Position numbers and translations under genes: made by a program. A stretch of 64,000 bases of DNA from FEN-987 sp964598845 (GTDB taxonomy: Archaea > Thermoproteota > Bathyarchaeia > 40CM-2-53-6): positions 186,001 to 250,000 of the forward strand of contig CAZRDM010000001.1 in the NCBI GenBank assembly GCA_964598845.1, in the 5' to 3' direction. The notes under the pieces were generated by a model, which was given only the letters and a program-made list of their open reading frames with translations, was not told the origin of the DNA and did no database searches. Positions 23,288 through 31,406 of the stretch are shown one piece after another; within the stretch, counting starts at the first letter, position 1; each line of letters starts with the position of its first letter.

Positions 23288-24456
23288 TGAGCTTCATGCC
23301 TGAAGTCGTAATGCCTCGACTCGACCCCGGGATGCAGTCGGGGAAGATTGTTGAATGGCTCAAGAAAGAAGGAGAGCCCGTCCAGAAGGGCGAGCCGATA
23401 CTTGTGGTGGAGGGTGAGAAGACAACCTTCGAGGTGGAGGCGCCTGCAGGCGGCGTGCTCAGCAAGATCTTGGCTACCGTCGGAACAGACGTACCGGTTT
23501 CCCAACCAGTCGCCATCATTGGCCAAGCCCAAGAAGGCGTTCAGAGGACCCCTGCGATTACCGCGAAACCTGAAGCACAAACCCCCATCACTCCATCGAA
23601 GCCCCCTACCAAGCCTGCTGAACGCCTTGCTGCATCACCTGCAGCCCGGAGGCTGGCTCATGAGTACGGTCTCGATCTTACCAAGGTGAAGGGTACAGGT
23701 CCCAGCGGGCGGATAACAAGGGAGGATATTCTCGCCGCCCTCAAGCAGCTTCCAACCGTAGCGCAACCAGCCATGGCGAAGGTCCGCCAGCCAGCAACTC
23801 TCAGAAAGACTAAGCTGGAAGGAATCCGGAAGACCGTTGCTGAAAGACTGGGGTTCAGCGCCCGAACCGCTGTCCCGGTCACGCTGACCATAGAAGCAGA
23901 CACAACGAAACTTCTCAGCCTAAAAGACAAGGAGAATCACATCTCCTTCACGGCATTCGCTGTTAGGGCAGCAGCGTTGGCTCTGCAAAGACATCCCATG
24001 ATGAACTCGACCATCGAGGGCGAAGAGATCACAACGTACTCTGAGATTAACATCTCAGTAGCGATAAATACGGAGCAAGGCCTCGTCGCTCCAGTCATTC
24101 AAAACGCAAACAAGAAGTCAGCCAGGGAGATCAACGCGGAGATTGAGCAATTGTCACAAAAGGCAAGAGAAAATCGATTGACTATCGAAGACCTGACGGG
24201 GGGCACTTTCACAATAACAAACTTGGGCGCCTTTGACGTTGAATCCTTTGCGCCGGTCATCAATCCACCCCAATGTGCAATTTTGGGTCTTGGGCGAGTT
24301 GCGTACAAGCCCTTCGCAGCCGGGGACCGTGTGTCTACAAGACCTTCAACTACACTGACCCTCGTCTTCGACCACCGCATCGTGGACGGCGTGCCCGCCG
24401 CCCGATTCCTGCGCGATGTCAAGAAGAACCTCGAAGACACCGAAACCTTACTCTAG
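23287..24456 (+). CDS. 2-oxoacid dehydrogenase E2 (dihydrolipoyl acyltransferase)
   Basis: A 389-residue E2 with all three parts. An N-terminal lipoyl domain (residues 1-80) carries the lipoyl Lys in VEGEKTTFEVEAP. A Pro/Thr/Lys-rich linker follows, then a peripheral-subunit-binding domain (about 118-155, SPAARRLAHEYGLDLTKV with GPSGRITREDIL). The catalytic domain ends in FDHRIVDGVPAARFL, containing the active-site DHRxxDG. It forms the oligomeric core of the complex. The first start is GTG overlapping the previous stop; ATG 23296 is also possible. Lipoylation would need a lipoate ligase or synthase not seen here. Confidence 0.92.
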   Translation: MSFMPEVVMPRLDPGMQSGKIVEWLKKEGEPVQKGEPILVVEGEKTTFEVEAPAGGVLSKILATVGTDVPVSQPVAIIGQAQEGVQRTPAITAKPEAQTPITPSKPPTKPAERLAASPAARRLAHEYGLDLTKVKGTGPSGRITREDILAALKQLPTVAQPAMAKVRQPATLRKTKLEGIRKTVAERLGFSARTAVPVTLTIEADTTKLLSLKDKENHISFTAFAVRAAALALQRHPMMNSTIEGEEITTYSEINISVAINTEQGLVAPVIQNANKKSAREINAEIEQLSQKARENRLTIEDLTGGTFTITNLGAFDVESFAPVINPPQCAILGLGRVAYKPFAAGDRVSTRPSTTLTLVFDHRIVDGVPAARFLRDVKKNLEDTETLL

Positions 24457-24549
24457 CCTACGCTTAGCTACAGAGAGAGAAGATGCTTCCTTTCGATCAG
24501 CTCTTGAATAACGGAATCCGTGCACTCGTCTCTCTCGAATTAAGGATTA

Positions 24550-24714
24550 TTAGACCAAGTTTCCAAGCATCATGGCAACTCCAGCGGTTAGTGGCATCAT
24601 AAGATTATCATCCAAGAATGGTTGGAGTTCCGCGAGCATCGCCGCGGTTGAGCCAAGGATTGCGATGGTGGGCGAAAAGCCACCGGTAGCCAATTGAGCA
24701 GTTGGGAGACACCA
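24550..24714 (-). pseudogene. C-terminal fragment resembling dolichol/phytol kinase-type membrane enzymes
   Basis: Fifty-four codons in frame with, but separated by a TAA from, the small membrane frame upstream. The segment ends GSTAAMLAELQPFLDDNLMM followed by PLTAGVAMMLGNLV. The acidic DDNL motif followed by a Pro and a last membrane helix is typical of the C-terminus of SEC59/dolichol-kinase and related CTP-dependent lipid kinases. The rest of such a protein is missing, and there is no start codon that fits. Tentative. Confidence 0.35.
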
Positions 24715-25014
24715 TTATCCAGTACCCGGGAGGCTGGGCGACTTGACCGTGATTGAGAACCGCGAAACCCAGGGTACTAGGAAGACTCCAGAACAGAAGG
24801 CGACTACGGTCAATTCGAAAGCCTCACGGTGCATAACATCATCTATCAGGAAGAATTCCCCTACAGTAAGACATTCCCTTAATCCGACGGCAAACGCAAC
24901 GATCAGAGACGTCGGGAGTACAACAGCTCCGAGTACAACGACCTTGCGGGTGTCCATAGGGCGCAATTCGCAGAACAAGAACAACATCTCGTACCTTATG
25001 GGAACTCGAAGCAA
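24715..25014 (-). CDS. Small predicted membrane protein, uncertain
   Basis: A 99-codon frame with two hydrophobic segments (KVVVLGAVVLPTSLIVAFAV and AFELTVVAFCSGVFLVPWV) separated by an acidic stretch (GEFFLIDDVMHREAFE). It ends SLPGTG and a TAA, after which the same frame continues as the fragment at 24550-24714. It may be a genuine two-helix protein or the N-terminal part of a gene broken by the stop. A start at the internal ATG of MDTRKVVV would fit better than the first Met. No family is recognised. Confidence 0.35.
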   Translation of the reverse strand: MLRVPIRYEMLFLFCELRPMDTRKVVVLGAVVLPTSLIVAFAVGLRECLTVGEFFLIDDVMHREAFELTVVAFCSGVFLVPWVSRFSITVKSPSLPGTG

Positions 25015-25108
25015 TGTAGTGGAGGCGTAAATTAGCTTTCAACTACCGCCCGTTTCGGACTCGTAAATGGAACAATCTGCAGTCTCCTTTGAGGATTTGT
25101 TCTCGACT

Positions 25109-25972
25109 TCATGCGACCATCTTCCGTTTGAGGCGGGAGCCCCGTTGTTCTAGACGAGCTATATGCTTGTTCAGTGGGATCGCTTGTCTCCATACAAGCT
25201 CGTAAAACTGCTGCAACATCTTCACGTGGGCTGGGTAGCTTGTTATGAGCTCAGATAATTGATCGGAGGTCTGATTTGCCGCAGTCAGACCGGCACCCAC
25301 AGTGTGGTCGTCTATCGTATAGAGGTGAACATGCAGAGGTACATAGTGACGGATTTCAATCGATCGAGCCACCCGTTTGGCTTGATTCACATTGCTTTCA
25401 TCGACCTCGAGGATTGCTCTTGCCTTAAGACGCTTGGAAGCTATGGTGGCCAAGGAATACGCGATGTCCGATCTGGAGAGGCGGGCTGCAGCTTCTTTTG
25501 AAGCCATAAATAGGACTTGGCTTTGAGCAGAGGCGAGCATTGCGCGGAAGTTTCTGCGTATATTCTCGGTTCCGGTTACGATGCGAGCCTCTGGTTCCAC
25601 ATGTACAATCACGGGGGCTTTCAACTTCTCTAGGTCGGAGATAAGCCGCATTGCCTCTGCGGCGATCGTGTTCAGTTTGCTCCGAGTCATTTCGGTGAGG
25701 AGAGCTATTCCTTGTTGGATACTTGTAGGTCGGTACCGCTTAGGTCTGTCAAGCGTCTCATCAATGAGACCCATCGAGAGAAGCTTCTGCATGACATCGT
25801 AAATCCCTGCTCGATGCAGTTCCGTTTCGCGAGCAATTTGAACAACATTGCAGACACCAAGCCTAACAACTGCGAGGTAAGCTCTTGCCTGGTTGGCGGT
25901 CAAACCCATTAGTCGAAGTCTATCAATGAGAGCGTCTGATTTCTTGCTTGAAACCAAGAATGGGCAGCCCAC
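25109..25972 (-). CDS. TrmB-family transcriptional regulator
   Basis: A 287-residue regulator. The N-terminal winged helix (about residues 12-85, LMGLTANQARAYLAVVRLG, then VVQIARETELHRAGIYDVMQ and PKRYRPTS) is typical of TrmB. A coiled-coil helix follows (about 90-115), then a PLD-like/ligand domain (about 125-260) beginning after VHVEPEARIVTGTENIRR. TrmB proteins in archaea bind sugars or other metabolites and repress or activate metabolic operons. The start is GTG, and a set of inverted repeats sits directly in front of it, suggesting autoregulation. A divergent winged-helix gene lies 104 bases away. Confidence 0.85.
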   Translation of the reverse strand: MGCPFLVSSKKSDALIDRLRLMGLTANQARAYLAVVRLGVCNVVQIARETELHRAGIYDVMQKLLSMGLIDETLDRPKRYRPTSIQQGIALLTEMTRSKLNTIAAEAMRLISDLEKLKAPVIVHVEPEARIVTGTENIRRNFRAMLASAQSQVLFMASKEAAARLSRSDIAYSLATIASKRLKARAILEVDESNVNQAKRVARSIEIRHYVPLHVHLYTIDDHTVGAGLTAANQTSDQLSELITSYPAHVKMLQQFYELVWRQAIPLNKHIARLEQRGSRLKRKMVA

Positions 25973-25993
25973 ATGACGTAGGTCATGATGACC
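25972..25993. promoter_or_regulatory. Palindromic operator candidate upstream of the TrmB gene
   Basis: Two overlapping inverted repeats: CATGAC-GTAG-GTCATG (25972-25987) and GGTCAT-G-ATGACC (25981-25993). Three copies of the half-site GGTCAT/ATGACC or its near match thus lie at the start codon of the regulator, a good position for self-repression. Confidence 0.5.
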
Positions 25994-26025
25994 GGAATTG
26001 TTGTAGCGTCCTGTTCTACATGCGC

Positions 26026-26038
26026 TTATAATTATTTA
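26026..26038 (+). promoter_or_regulatory. AT-rich TATA-like element between divergent regulators
   Basis: TTATAATTATTTA is by far the most AT-rich stretch nearby and lies about 40-50 bases before the ATG at 26077. It may serve that gene or, read backwards, the TrmB gene. Confidence 0.4.
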
Positions 26039-26076
26039 CAGCACAAGAGTGTGTTTCCCAGACTATCTAAAACCAG

Positions 26077-26388
26077 ATGTCTAGGATGTACGATGTTATA
26101 GAAGAAAAGCGTGCGTTCACAAGTAGGAACCGGACACGGCTGGAAATCCTAGCAAGTATCCTAGATGTCGCAAGGCACGGTGCCATCAAAACCCACATCA
26201 TGTACAAGGCGAATCTTAGTCACAGGCAACTGGAAAAGTACCTCACATTTCTGATCGGCAAAGGCTTATTGGCCGATGCTACAGATCCCGATACTGACGG
26301 CCACTGGTATGAGGCCACCGAGAATGGCCTCGAGTTTTTGAAGGACTTCTCCAAGATGGAATCTCATTTGACTAAGAAAACCGCCTGA
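26077..26388 (+). CDS. HTH_45-type winged-helix protein
   Basis: A 103-residue small winged-helix protein of the archaeal HTH_45 (PF14947-like) type. RTRLEILASILDVARHGAIK forms helix 1, then KTHIMYKANLSHRQLEKYLT contains the recognition helix, followed by a wing (GHWYEATENGLEFLKDF). Such proteins are abundant in Thermoproteota and are presumed dimeric DNA-binding regulators. It is clearly paralogous to the protein encoded at 27056-27376. Its targets are unknown; the divergent TrmB gene is an obvious candidate. Confidence 0.8.
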   Translation: MSRMYDVIEEKRAFTSRNRTRLEILASILDVARHGAIKTHIMYKANLSHRQLEKYLTFLIGKGLLADATDPDTDGHWYEATENGLEFLKDFSKMESHLTKKTA

Positions 26389-26604
26389 CTAAGGTTCCCT
26401 AGAGCGATCCACGATCGGCCAAGAATGTCCCGGATCCGAAGTCCTAGTAAATTCGTTAGAGTTCTCTAGAATTCCTCGGGATCATTTTCTCGTAGGGCCG
26501 ATTGAGCAGCGGCTCGATCTTTTATAGAATTTTAGGCTAATGCATTCTCGCATTCATGTCCATTATCGTCTTATGTTTAGAGATTTAATGCATGGACGTC
26601 TCAG

Positions 26605-26967
26605 ATGGGAAATGAGCTCAAATCTTCATCTCTCCGAAGCTTGAATGGACCCCGTGAGGGAGCGTTGGAAGGATATTCGCGGAACAGCCTGCTCGATACT
26701 GTTTGGGCCTTGGCCTCCGATAGGCAGTGGCATACTGTTGAGGAAGTCACGGCGCGATTGCCCTTCGACGCAAGCGAGGTGTCGATGGTTTTCGACTTTC
26801 TCCTGAAATACGGGTTCGCTGAGTCCACGGGTACGGGCGAGAAGAAGCGAGTAAGGCTCTTTGACTTCGCTCCCTCACCTAGGGAGGTTGCTATGATTCT
26901 CCGTCACGTGAAAAGACGGAGCATGCAAGGGCGATGGTCAAGCTACTCGACGTTAGGCTGCTCCTAG
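26605..26967 (+). CDS. Small winged-helix-like protein
   Basis: A 120-residue protein. Residues about 28-90 (LLDTVWALASDRQWHTVEEV, then PFDASEVSMVFDFLLKYGF) look like a winged-helix DNA-binding domain followed by a strand RVRLFDFAP. The C-terminal tail is Ser/Arg-rich. The ATG start at 26605 sits about 20 bases after AT-rich sequence. It lies between two HTH_45 paralogues, all on the plus strand. No family name can be given with certainty. Confidence 0.55.
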   Translation: MGNELKSSSLRSLNGPREGALEGYSRNSLLDTVWALASDRQWHTVEEVTARLPFDASEVSMVFDFLLKYGFAESTGTGEKKRVRLFDFAPSPREVAMILRHVKRRSMQGRWSSYSTLGCS

Positions 26968-27055
26968 TAGTTTTTTCTAGAAAACCTTTCCACAACTTCC
27001 TTTTGCATAGGAGTTCACTCTGCGGTGTTGCCAGCGACTCCTCGATGGGATTTGC

Positions 27056-27376
27056 GTGGACCGTGTAAGCAGGCGACGAAGGCGATATCGAAGCCGCATC
27101 CAAATAGTGGCAGACATCCTTGAGGTCACCAAGGGCGGCTCTCGAAAGACTAGGATCATGTACCTTGGCAACCTAAGCTTTGATCTCGTCAAGAAGTATC
27201 TGGACCTACTCCTGAACTTGGGTCTGTTAGAAGCTAAGAACAATGATGAGAAGACTTATCATGCGACCGAGAAGGGCCGCCGGTTCTTAGAAGAGTTTTC
27301 TGACTTTCAAGGACATCTAGAGATAGTTCAAGCCAAGAAACGTATCCTTGAAAGCAGCTTGAGCAACACGCCATAA
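27056..27376 (+). CDS. HTH_45-type winged-helix protein (paralogue)
   Basis: A 106-residue protein closely similar in pattern to the one at 26077: RSRIQIVADILEVTKGGSRK, KTRIMYLGNLSFDLVKKYLD, a LLLNLGLLEAK helix and the wing KTYHATEKGRRFLEEF. It has a very basic N-terminus (SRRRRRYRSR). The GTG start at 27056 is followed three codons later by another GTG. It ends eight bases before the stop of a convergent membrane-protein gene. Confidence 0.8.
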   Translation: MDRVSRRRRRYRSRIQIVADILEVTKGGSRKTRIMYLGNLSFDLVKKYLDLLLNLGLLEAKNNDEKTYHATEKGRRFLEEFSDFQGHLEIVQAKKRILESSLSNTP

Positions 27377-27384
27377 GGCAACTT

Positions 27385-27597
27385 TCAGGGTCTCATCACA
27401 ATTCCATACATCCTGTATGCCACTGTGCCTAGGCAGATGAAGGCAAGCACCAGCCCAGCGAGACGAAGGCGGCGGCGGTCAATCACGATGCCTGTTCTTC
27501 CGTAGTAAGGCGACAGGAGTTCCGACGTTGTCAGCAATGTGATCGCTACTATGGCTGTCCAGAGACTTAGGTCCCAGAAACCCAATGGTAACCTCAA
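27385..27597 (-). CDS. Small two-helix membrane protein
   Basis: A 70-residue protein with two membrane helices (LWTAIVAITLLTTSELLSPY and LAGLVLAFICLGTVAYRMYG) joined by a basic loop (DRRRLRLAG). It lies six bases downstream of a larger membrane protein gene on the same strand, so the two are probably one operon and may form a complex. No family is recognised; similar tiny proteins accompany that partner in related archaea as far as I can recall, which is unverified. Confidence 0.6.
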   Translation of the reverse strand: MRLPLGFWDLSLWTAIVAITLLTTSELLSPYYGRTGIVIDRRRLRLAGLVLAFICLGTVAYRMYGIVMRP

Positions 27598-27603
27598 TCA
27601 TCA

Positions 27604-28458
27604 TCACCTCTCAATCATACGATACGCGGACTCAATCGTGCGTCCGTCTTCAGAGAACTCGTCTTTCTCAAAGATGACCGGCTTCCCCGATGCTTGAGAT
27701 AGAACGCAAGCGATTGCGCTACAGAACGGGCAACCAATGGATGAACAAACCTTAGTGCTATCTCTGAGCTGGTTACAGAAATCAGAGTAAATCGAATCGA
27801 CTAGCTTGAAACTGACATTGTTACCGTTAAGGTGCATTTCGAGGTTCTCAACAATCTCAAGGTCCTCAATGAGCACCTTGCCCAGCCGTTCGCCGAGAGC
27901 ATCCAAACTGATCTTACGAAGTTCCGTTCCGATTTGACGTTCAATCAGTTTCGCCAACGCGAGGCCGGGGGGCTCTATGACTATGCCTCTATGGCTCGTG
28001 ACAAACGTCTGCTTCTCAGTCTCCTCGGCTCTGGGGATTGTTGCTAGGGGCTCGTACGGGATAAAAACAACTGTTCCTTGAGGATTGTCCGCGGGAAGGT
28101 AAACTCCCTTCTGATCGTAACCCAGCTCTGACATGAGCCCTCCGAGCGTTCTTAAAGATGAGAGAGCAGTCGAATGCATCAACTCGGATCTCACGTATCT
28201 CTGAGGTCTGATGAAGAGAAGCAGTGCGCCCCAGAAGGTTAGCCCAAGCCCGATGAAGGCAAGAATCGCTGAAGCATACAAAGCAGAAAACACTAAGGCA
28301 ACAGCGCCTATGCCGGTCAAAGCCAAGCTTACAATCATTGACCAACGCTTCTTACTCTTGAAGAGCTGGCGACCGAGGATCTGCTTTTCGACCTCGAGTT
28401 GTCCTGTCTCCCCCAGTAGCTCTTCGGGTGTTGGCGCGGAGTCTAGCTCATCCTTCAT
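27604..28458 (-). CDS. Membrane protein with Cys-rich cytoplasmic domain, unknown function
   Basis: The ATG at 28458 (MKDELDSAPTPEELLGETGQ) gives 284 residues; the frame is open further upstream, but that part is not protein-like. An acidic and coiled N-terminus is followed by two membrane helices (WSMIVSLALTGIGAVALVFS and AILAFIGLGLTFWGALLLFI). A soluble domain then ends with several Cys in CSSIGCPFCSAIACVLSQAS before KPVIFEKDEF. The Cys cluster could bind metal or sense redox state. The family resembles uncharacterised archaeal proteins. It forms an operon with the 70-residue membrane protein downstream. Confidence 0.65.
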   Translation of the reverse strand: MKDELDSAPTPEELLGETGQLEVEKQILGRQLFKSKKRWSMIVSLALTGIGAVALVFSALYASAILAFIGLGLTFWGALLLFIRPQRYVRSELMHSTALSSLRTLGGLMSELGYDQKGVYLPADNPQGTVVFIPYEPLATIPRAEETEKQTFVTSHRGIVIEPPGLALAKLIERQIGTELRKISLDALGERLGKVLIEDLEIVENLEMHLNGNNVSFKLVDSIYSDFCNQLRDSTKVCSSIGCPFCSAIACVLSQASGKPVIFEKDEFSEDGRTIESAYRMIER

Positions 28459-28766
28459 CCGGTGCCTTCCAGACTCTCGTGGTGCCTGGATCAAGTATCT
28501 CCCAGATTGATTCTTCTGTGTCAGATCACGGGTTCTCAATGTATCGGTTGCGAAGTTCTTTTCCACATTTCCGTGCGGTCTTCTTCTAGAACCGATTTCC
28601 ACTCCGCTCGAATCCTTCCTAAACGATATTCGCAAAGGAGAGACAGGGTCAGTTCTTCGTGCGGATTCTGTCGTTAGACTAAGTCTAATTTCCCAGAGGA
28701 GCGAGGGGCGATAGATTCTTCGTCCACACACTCTACAATATCTTGCGAGATCCAGGAGTTTGGAAT

Positions 28767-29813
28767 ATGATGTGGATGCTGGCAGCTAGGCTGCATAGAA
28801 TCGGCGAGAAGCTGAGGATAGATCATGTTAGAGTTCCTTCAATTGGCGCTGACGATGTCCTTGTCGATGTTAGGGCGACCGGCATATGCCATTCAGACAT
28901 AAACTATCGCAACGGTGTGGCCCCTGTTCGAAAACTACCCATAACTCTGGGACATGAGATCGCTGGGGTCGCAGCGAAGGTCGGACATAGAGTTCGGAAG
29001 ATAAGGGAAGGGGATAGAGTTTGTGTGCACTATATCATGCATTGTAGGCGTTGTCTATTTTGTCGAACGAATAGAGAGAACTATTGCGTTCGATATCAGA
29101 TGATGGGAAAGGATATCGATGGCGGTCTAGCCGAGTACGTCAGGGTTCCTGCTAGAAGCATTCTGAAACTGCCTGAATCCATACCATTCGAGCAAGGCGC
29201 CATACTCGGATGCGCAGTCTCTACGGCCTTTCACGCTCTAAGAAGAGGAAGAGTAAGGGTAGGAGAAACTGTTGCGGTCTTTGGAGTAGGAGGTCTTGGA
29301 GCTCACGCTGTTCAGTTGGCTCTCAAGATATTCAAAGCTGGAAAAGTCATCGCCGTGGACCTTTTGGATGAAAAGTTGAAACTCGCTCAGAAACTTGGAG
29401 CAAAAGAAGTGGTGAATGCTATTAGTCGGGACCCAGCCGAGGTCGTGAAAAGAATTACGGGCGGCAATCTGGCTGATGTTGTAATAGACTTCGTGGGCCA
29501 CACCAAGGCCATTCAAAAGGCGATCGGGTGCGTTGGAAAAGGCGGAAGACTTGTCCTGGTGGGAATAGGCTCAAGACTAGTACAGATCTCCCCCTACCGG
29601 ACCATAATCGGCAAAGAGATGGAACTCGTCGGCGTAAACGATCATCTGAGATCAGAACTGGCCAAGTTGATTGAACTCGTTAGTTCAGGAAGGATGGATC
29701 TTTCCAGATCGGTTACGCATAGAGTGCCGTTAGTGGATGTGAACCGTGGGTTTCAGATTCTGCAGAAGAATATCGGAAGCCCCATTAGGGTCGTTGTCGA
29801 GCAGGGCAGGTAG
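28767..29813 (+). CDS. Zinc-dependent alcohol dehydrogenase (MDR family)
   Basis: 348 residues from ATG 28767, which has AGGAG eight bases upstream; an in-frame ATG at 28743 lacks a site. The catalytic zinc ligands are in TGICHSDINY and LGHEIAG. The structural zinc Cys quartet is in HCRRCLFCRTNRENYC. The Rossmann loop VFGVGGLGAHAVQLAL binds NAD(P). It oxidises alcohols or reduces aldehydes; the substrate is unknown. It is divergent from the membrane operon and followed by a VOC-family gene on the same strand. Confidence 0.9.
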   Translation: MMWMLAARLHRIGEKLRIDHVRVPSIGADDVLVDVRATGICHSDINYRNGVAPVRKLPITLGHEIAGVAAKVGHRVRKIREGDRVCVHYIMHCRRCLFCRTNRENYCVRYQMMGKDIDGGLAEYVRVPARSILKLPESIPFEQGAILGCAVSTAFHALRRGRVRVGETVAVFGVGGLGAHAVQLALKIFKAGKVIAVDLLDEKLKLAQKLGAKEVVNAISRDPAEVVKRITGGNLADVVIDFVGHTKAIQKAIGCVGKGGRLVLVGIGSRLVQISPYRTIIGKEMELVGVNDHLRSELAKLIELVSSGRMDLSRSVTHRVPLVDVNRGFQILQKNIGSPIRVVVEQGR

Positions 29814-29955
29814 CATGTCGCAGAACTCTGATCTTTCCTAGAAAAATGCTACGGCTAACGAAGTCCCATTTCTTAGAAAATCCGCGAAACCCGAGGTTAC
29901 AAGAAAAGCACAAATCGCTGTCGCACGTTGGGAGTATGGAGGTCTTCGAGACTAT

Positions 29956-30393
29956 ATGAAATTCATCTACGCGGGAATTCGAGTTCGCGAGTTAAGCCGT
30001 GCATTGCGGTTCTACAAGCAAGTTATGGGAATGAAGCAGGCCCACAGAGGACGAATGACTCACGGGGGCATATTCGTCTATCTCAGGAGCCCTGGAAGAT
30101 ATCGGCGCATACCTATGGTGAGCCCGGGTCGAGGATTAGAGTTGAATTACTACCCACCCCGAAGCAAGTTCTACGAGAAGTACCGATCTGGATCGGAATT
30201 GGATCACATTGGTTTCTGGGTGCAGGATGTGGACAGAAGATACGAAGAGTTGGTATCTGGGGGAGCTAGAGAAGCTGTCAGACCGCTTTCGGAGGGAAGG
30301 TTCAGATTAGCCTTCGTCAAGGATCCGGACGGAAACTGGATCGAATTGATAGGTTTTGCAAAGCGAACTAGAGCTAGAAAACATCATGACTAG
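29956..30393 (+). CDS. VOC-superfamily protein (glyoxalase/dioxygenase fold)
   Basis: A 145-residue protein with two beta-alpha-beta-beta-beta units. It starts KFIYAGIRVRELSRALRFYK, typical of glyoxalase I and methylmalonyl-CoA epimerase relatives, and has LDHIGFWVQDVDRRYEEL at the second unit and FVKDPDGNWIELIGF at the end, where the metal-binding Glu sits. It has the length of a lactoylglutathione-lyase-like enzyme, but archaea usually lack glutathione, so the substrate is open. The ATG at 29956 is preferred over an overlapping frame starting at 29928. Confidence 0.8.
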   Translation: MKFIYAGIRVRELSRALRFYKQVMGMKQAHRGRMTHGGIFVYLRSPGRYRRIPMVSPGRGLELNYYPPRSKFYEKYRSGSELDHIGFWVQDVDRRYEELVSGGAREAVRPLSEGRFRLAFVKDPDGNWIELIGFAKRTRARKHHD

Positions 30394-30418
30394 AGGTGGC
30401 TCTCGGAGTTCCATGGTG

Positions 30419-30550
30419 CTACTTGGTCTGCGCCAACGTGTAGCCTAAGCCAGGAACTGAGTTCATTCTCCATCCAAATGCATCGCCGTAGAATTTCTGA
30501 GCCCTCTCCATACTGTCTACTGGAATTTCGAAATGCACGACTTTATCCAT
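30419..30550 (-). pseudogene. Truncated VOC-family gene
   Basis: Forty-three codons starting MDKVVHFEIPVDSMERAQKF and continuing with YGDAFGWRMNSVPGLGY to a TAG. This is the first beta-alpha unit of a VOC-family protein of the PhnB/glyoxalase-like type. The rest is missing; downstream sequence in this direction is the end of the intact VOC gene on the other strand. It is probably a decayed gene cut by rearrangement. Confidence 0.6.
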
Positions 30551-30729
30551 CGAGATCTACCTTCAACCTAATGTCGAGCGAGGTGATAAAAGACCTTGGA
30601 ATCTGACCTGAAAGAAATCCGAATCAGTTCGGACAGTGCTTCTGCGCTTATGACACATCGTGCCAGTGCAATGTCGAGCTAAGTCGAGTCACGAATTCGC
30701 CGAACGGTCCCTACGCCGCACAAATCAGA

Positions 30730-31263
30730 TCAAGACTCTCTTGGTTGCCACGCCTTTCCTGTTACTCGTTCTATGGCCATATCGATGGTAACTGTCTTGC
30801 TGTCGAGTGAGGATCGGTATTGATCTACCATGCTTTCTGTGATTCTTTCTGCTTGCTCAGGACCTGCGTATTTCGCGACGATGAACCTCAGCGTGGCGGT
30901 CTTCTCCTTGAGATCCGTGACGATCCGGGCGCTACCAAACGCAATCACACTGCGGTAAGCGGCATCATATTCGCATACCATCGGAGCGGAGATTGTTGCA
31001 AAGTGCTCATCGACCTCGAAGCAGACAGACGAATTGTTCTTGAGGAAGTCAATCATCATTCCGGTCTCAGCAGAATGGAGGTAGATATGTCCCTTTTTGT
31101 AGGCGAAATTGAGTGGGACGACATAGGGTTGATTGTTTAGAGAAAGCCCCAAGCGACCTACCGTTGCGATCTCCAGGAACGAGTCGATCTCTGCTTCTTT
31201 CATTGCCCTGTCCTTATGACGGAGCTCCCTCGTGATAAATACCGTCATGCATTCGTTCTCCAC
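30730..31263 (-). CDS. Pyridoxamine 5'-phosphate oxidase-like flavin-binding protein
   Basis: A 177-residue split-barrel protein. It has IDSFLEIATVGRLGLSLNN, QPYVVPLNFAYKKGHIYLHS and the FLKNNSSVCFEVDEH segment typical of the NimA/PNPOx-like family. YRSVIAFGSARIVTD completes the barrel. Members bind FMN or F420 and reduce nitro groups or other small molecules. It stands alone, divergent from the phenylacetate-CoA-ligase-like gene. Confidence 0.85.
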   Translation of the reverse strand: MENECMTVFITRELRHKDRAMKEAEIDSFLEIATVGRLGLSLNNQPYVVPLNFAYKKGHIYLHSAETGMMIDFLKNNSSVCFEVDEHFATISAPMVCEYDAAYRSVIAFGSARIVTDLKEKTATLRFIVAKYAGPEQAERITESMVDQYRSSLDSKTVTIDMAIERVTGKAWQPRES

Positions 31264-31406
31264 TTAACTTGTCTTTCCTTCTGCAGCCTGTAGGTTGAAA
31301 AGATCTCGTGTATTTTCACATGGCTGCGACTCTGAATCAATCCCATTATTTACTCTCCTTATTGCATGCACGATGCCCTTTACCGCCTATTGTAGTCATA
31401 TGGATA

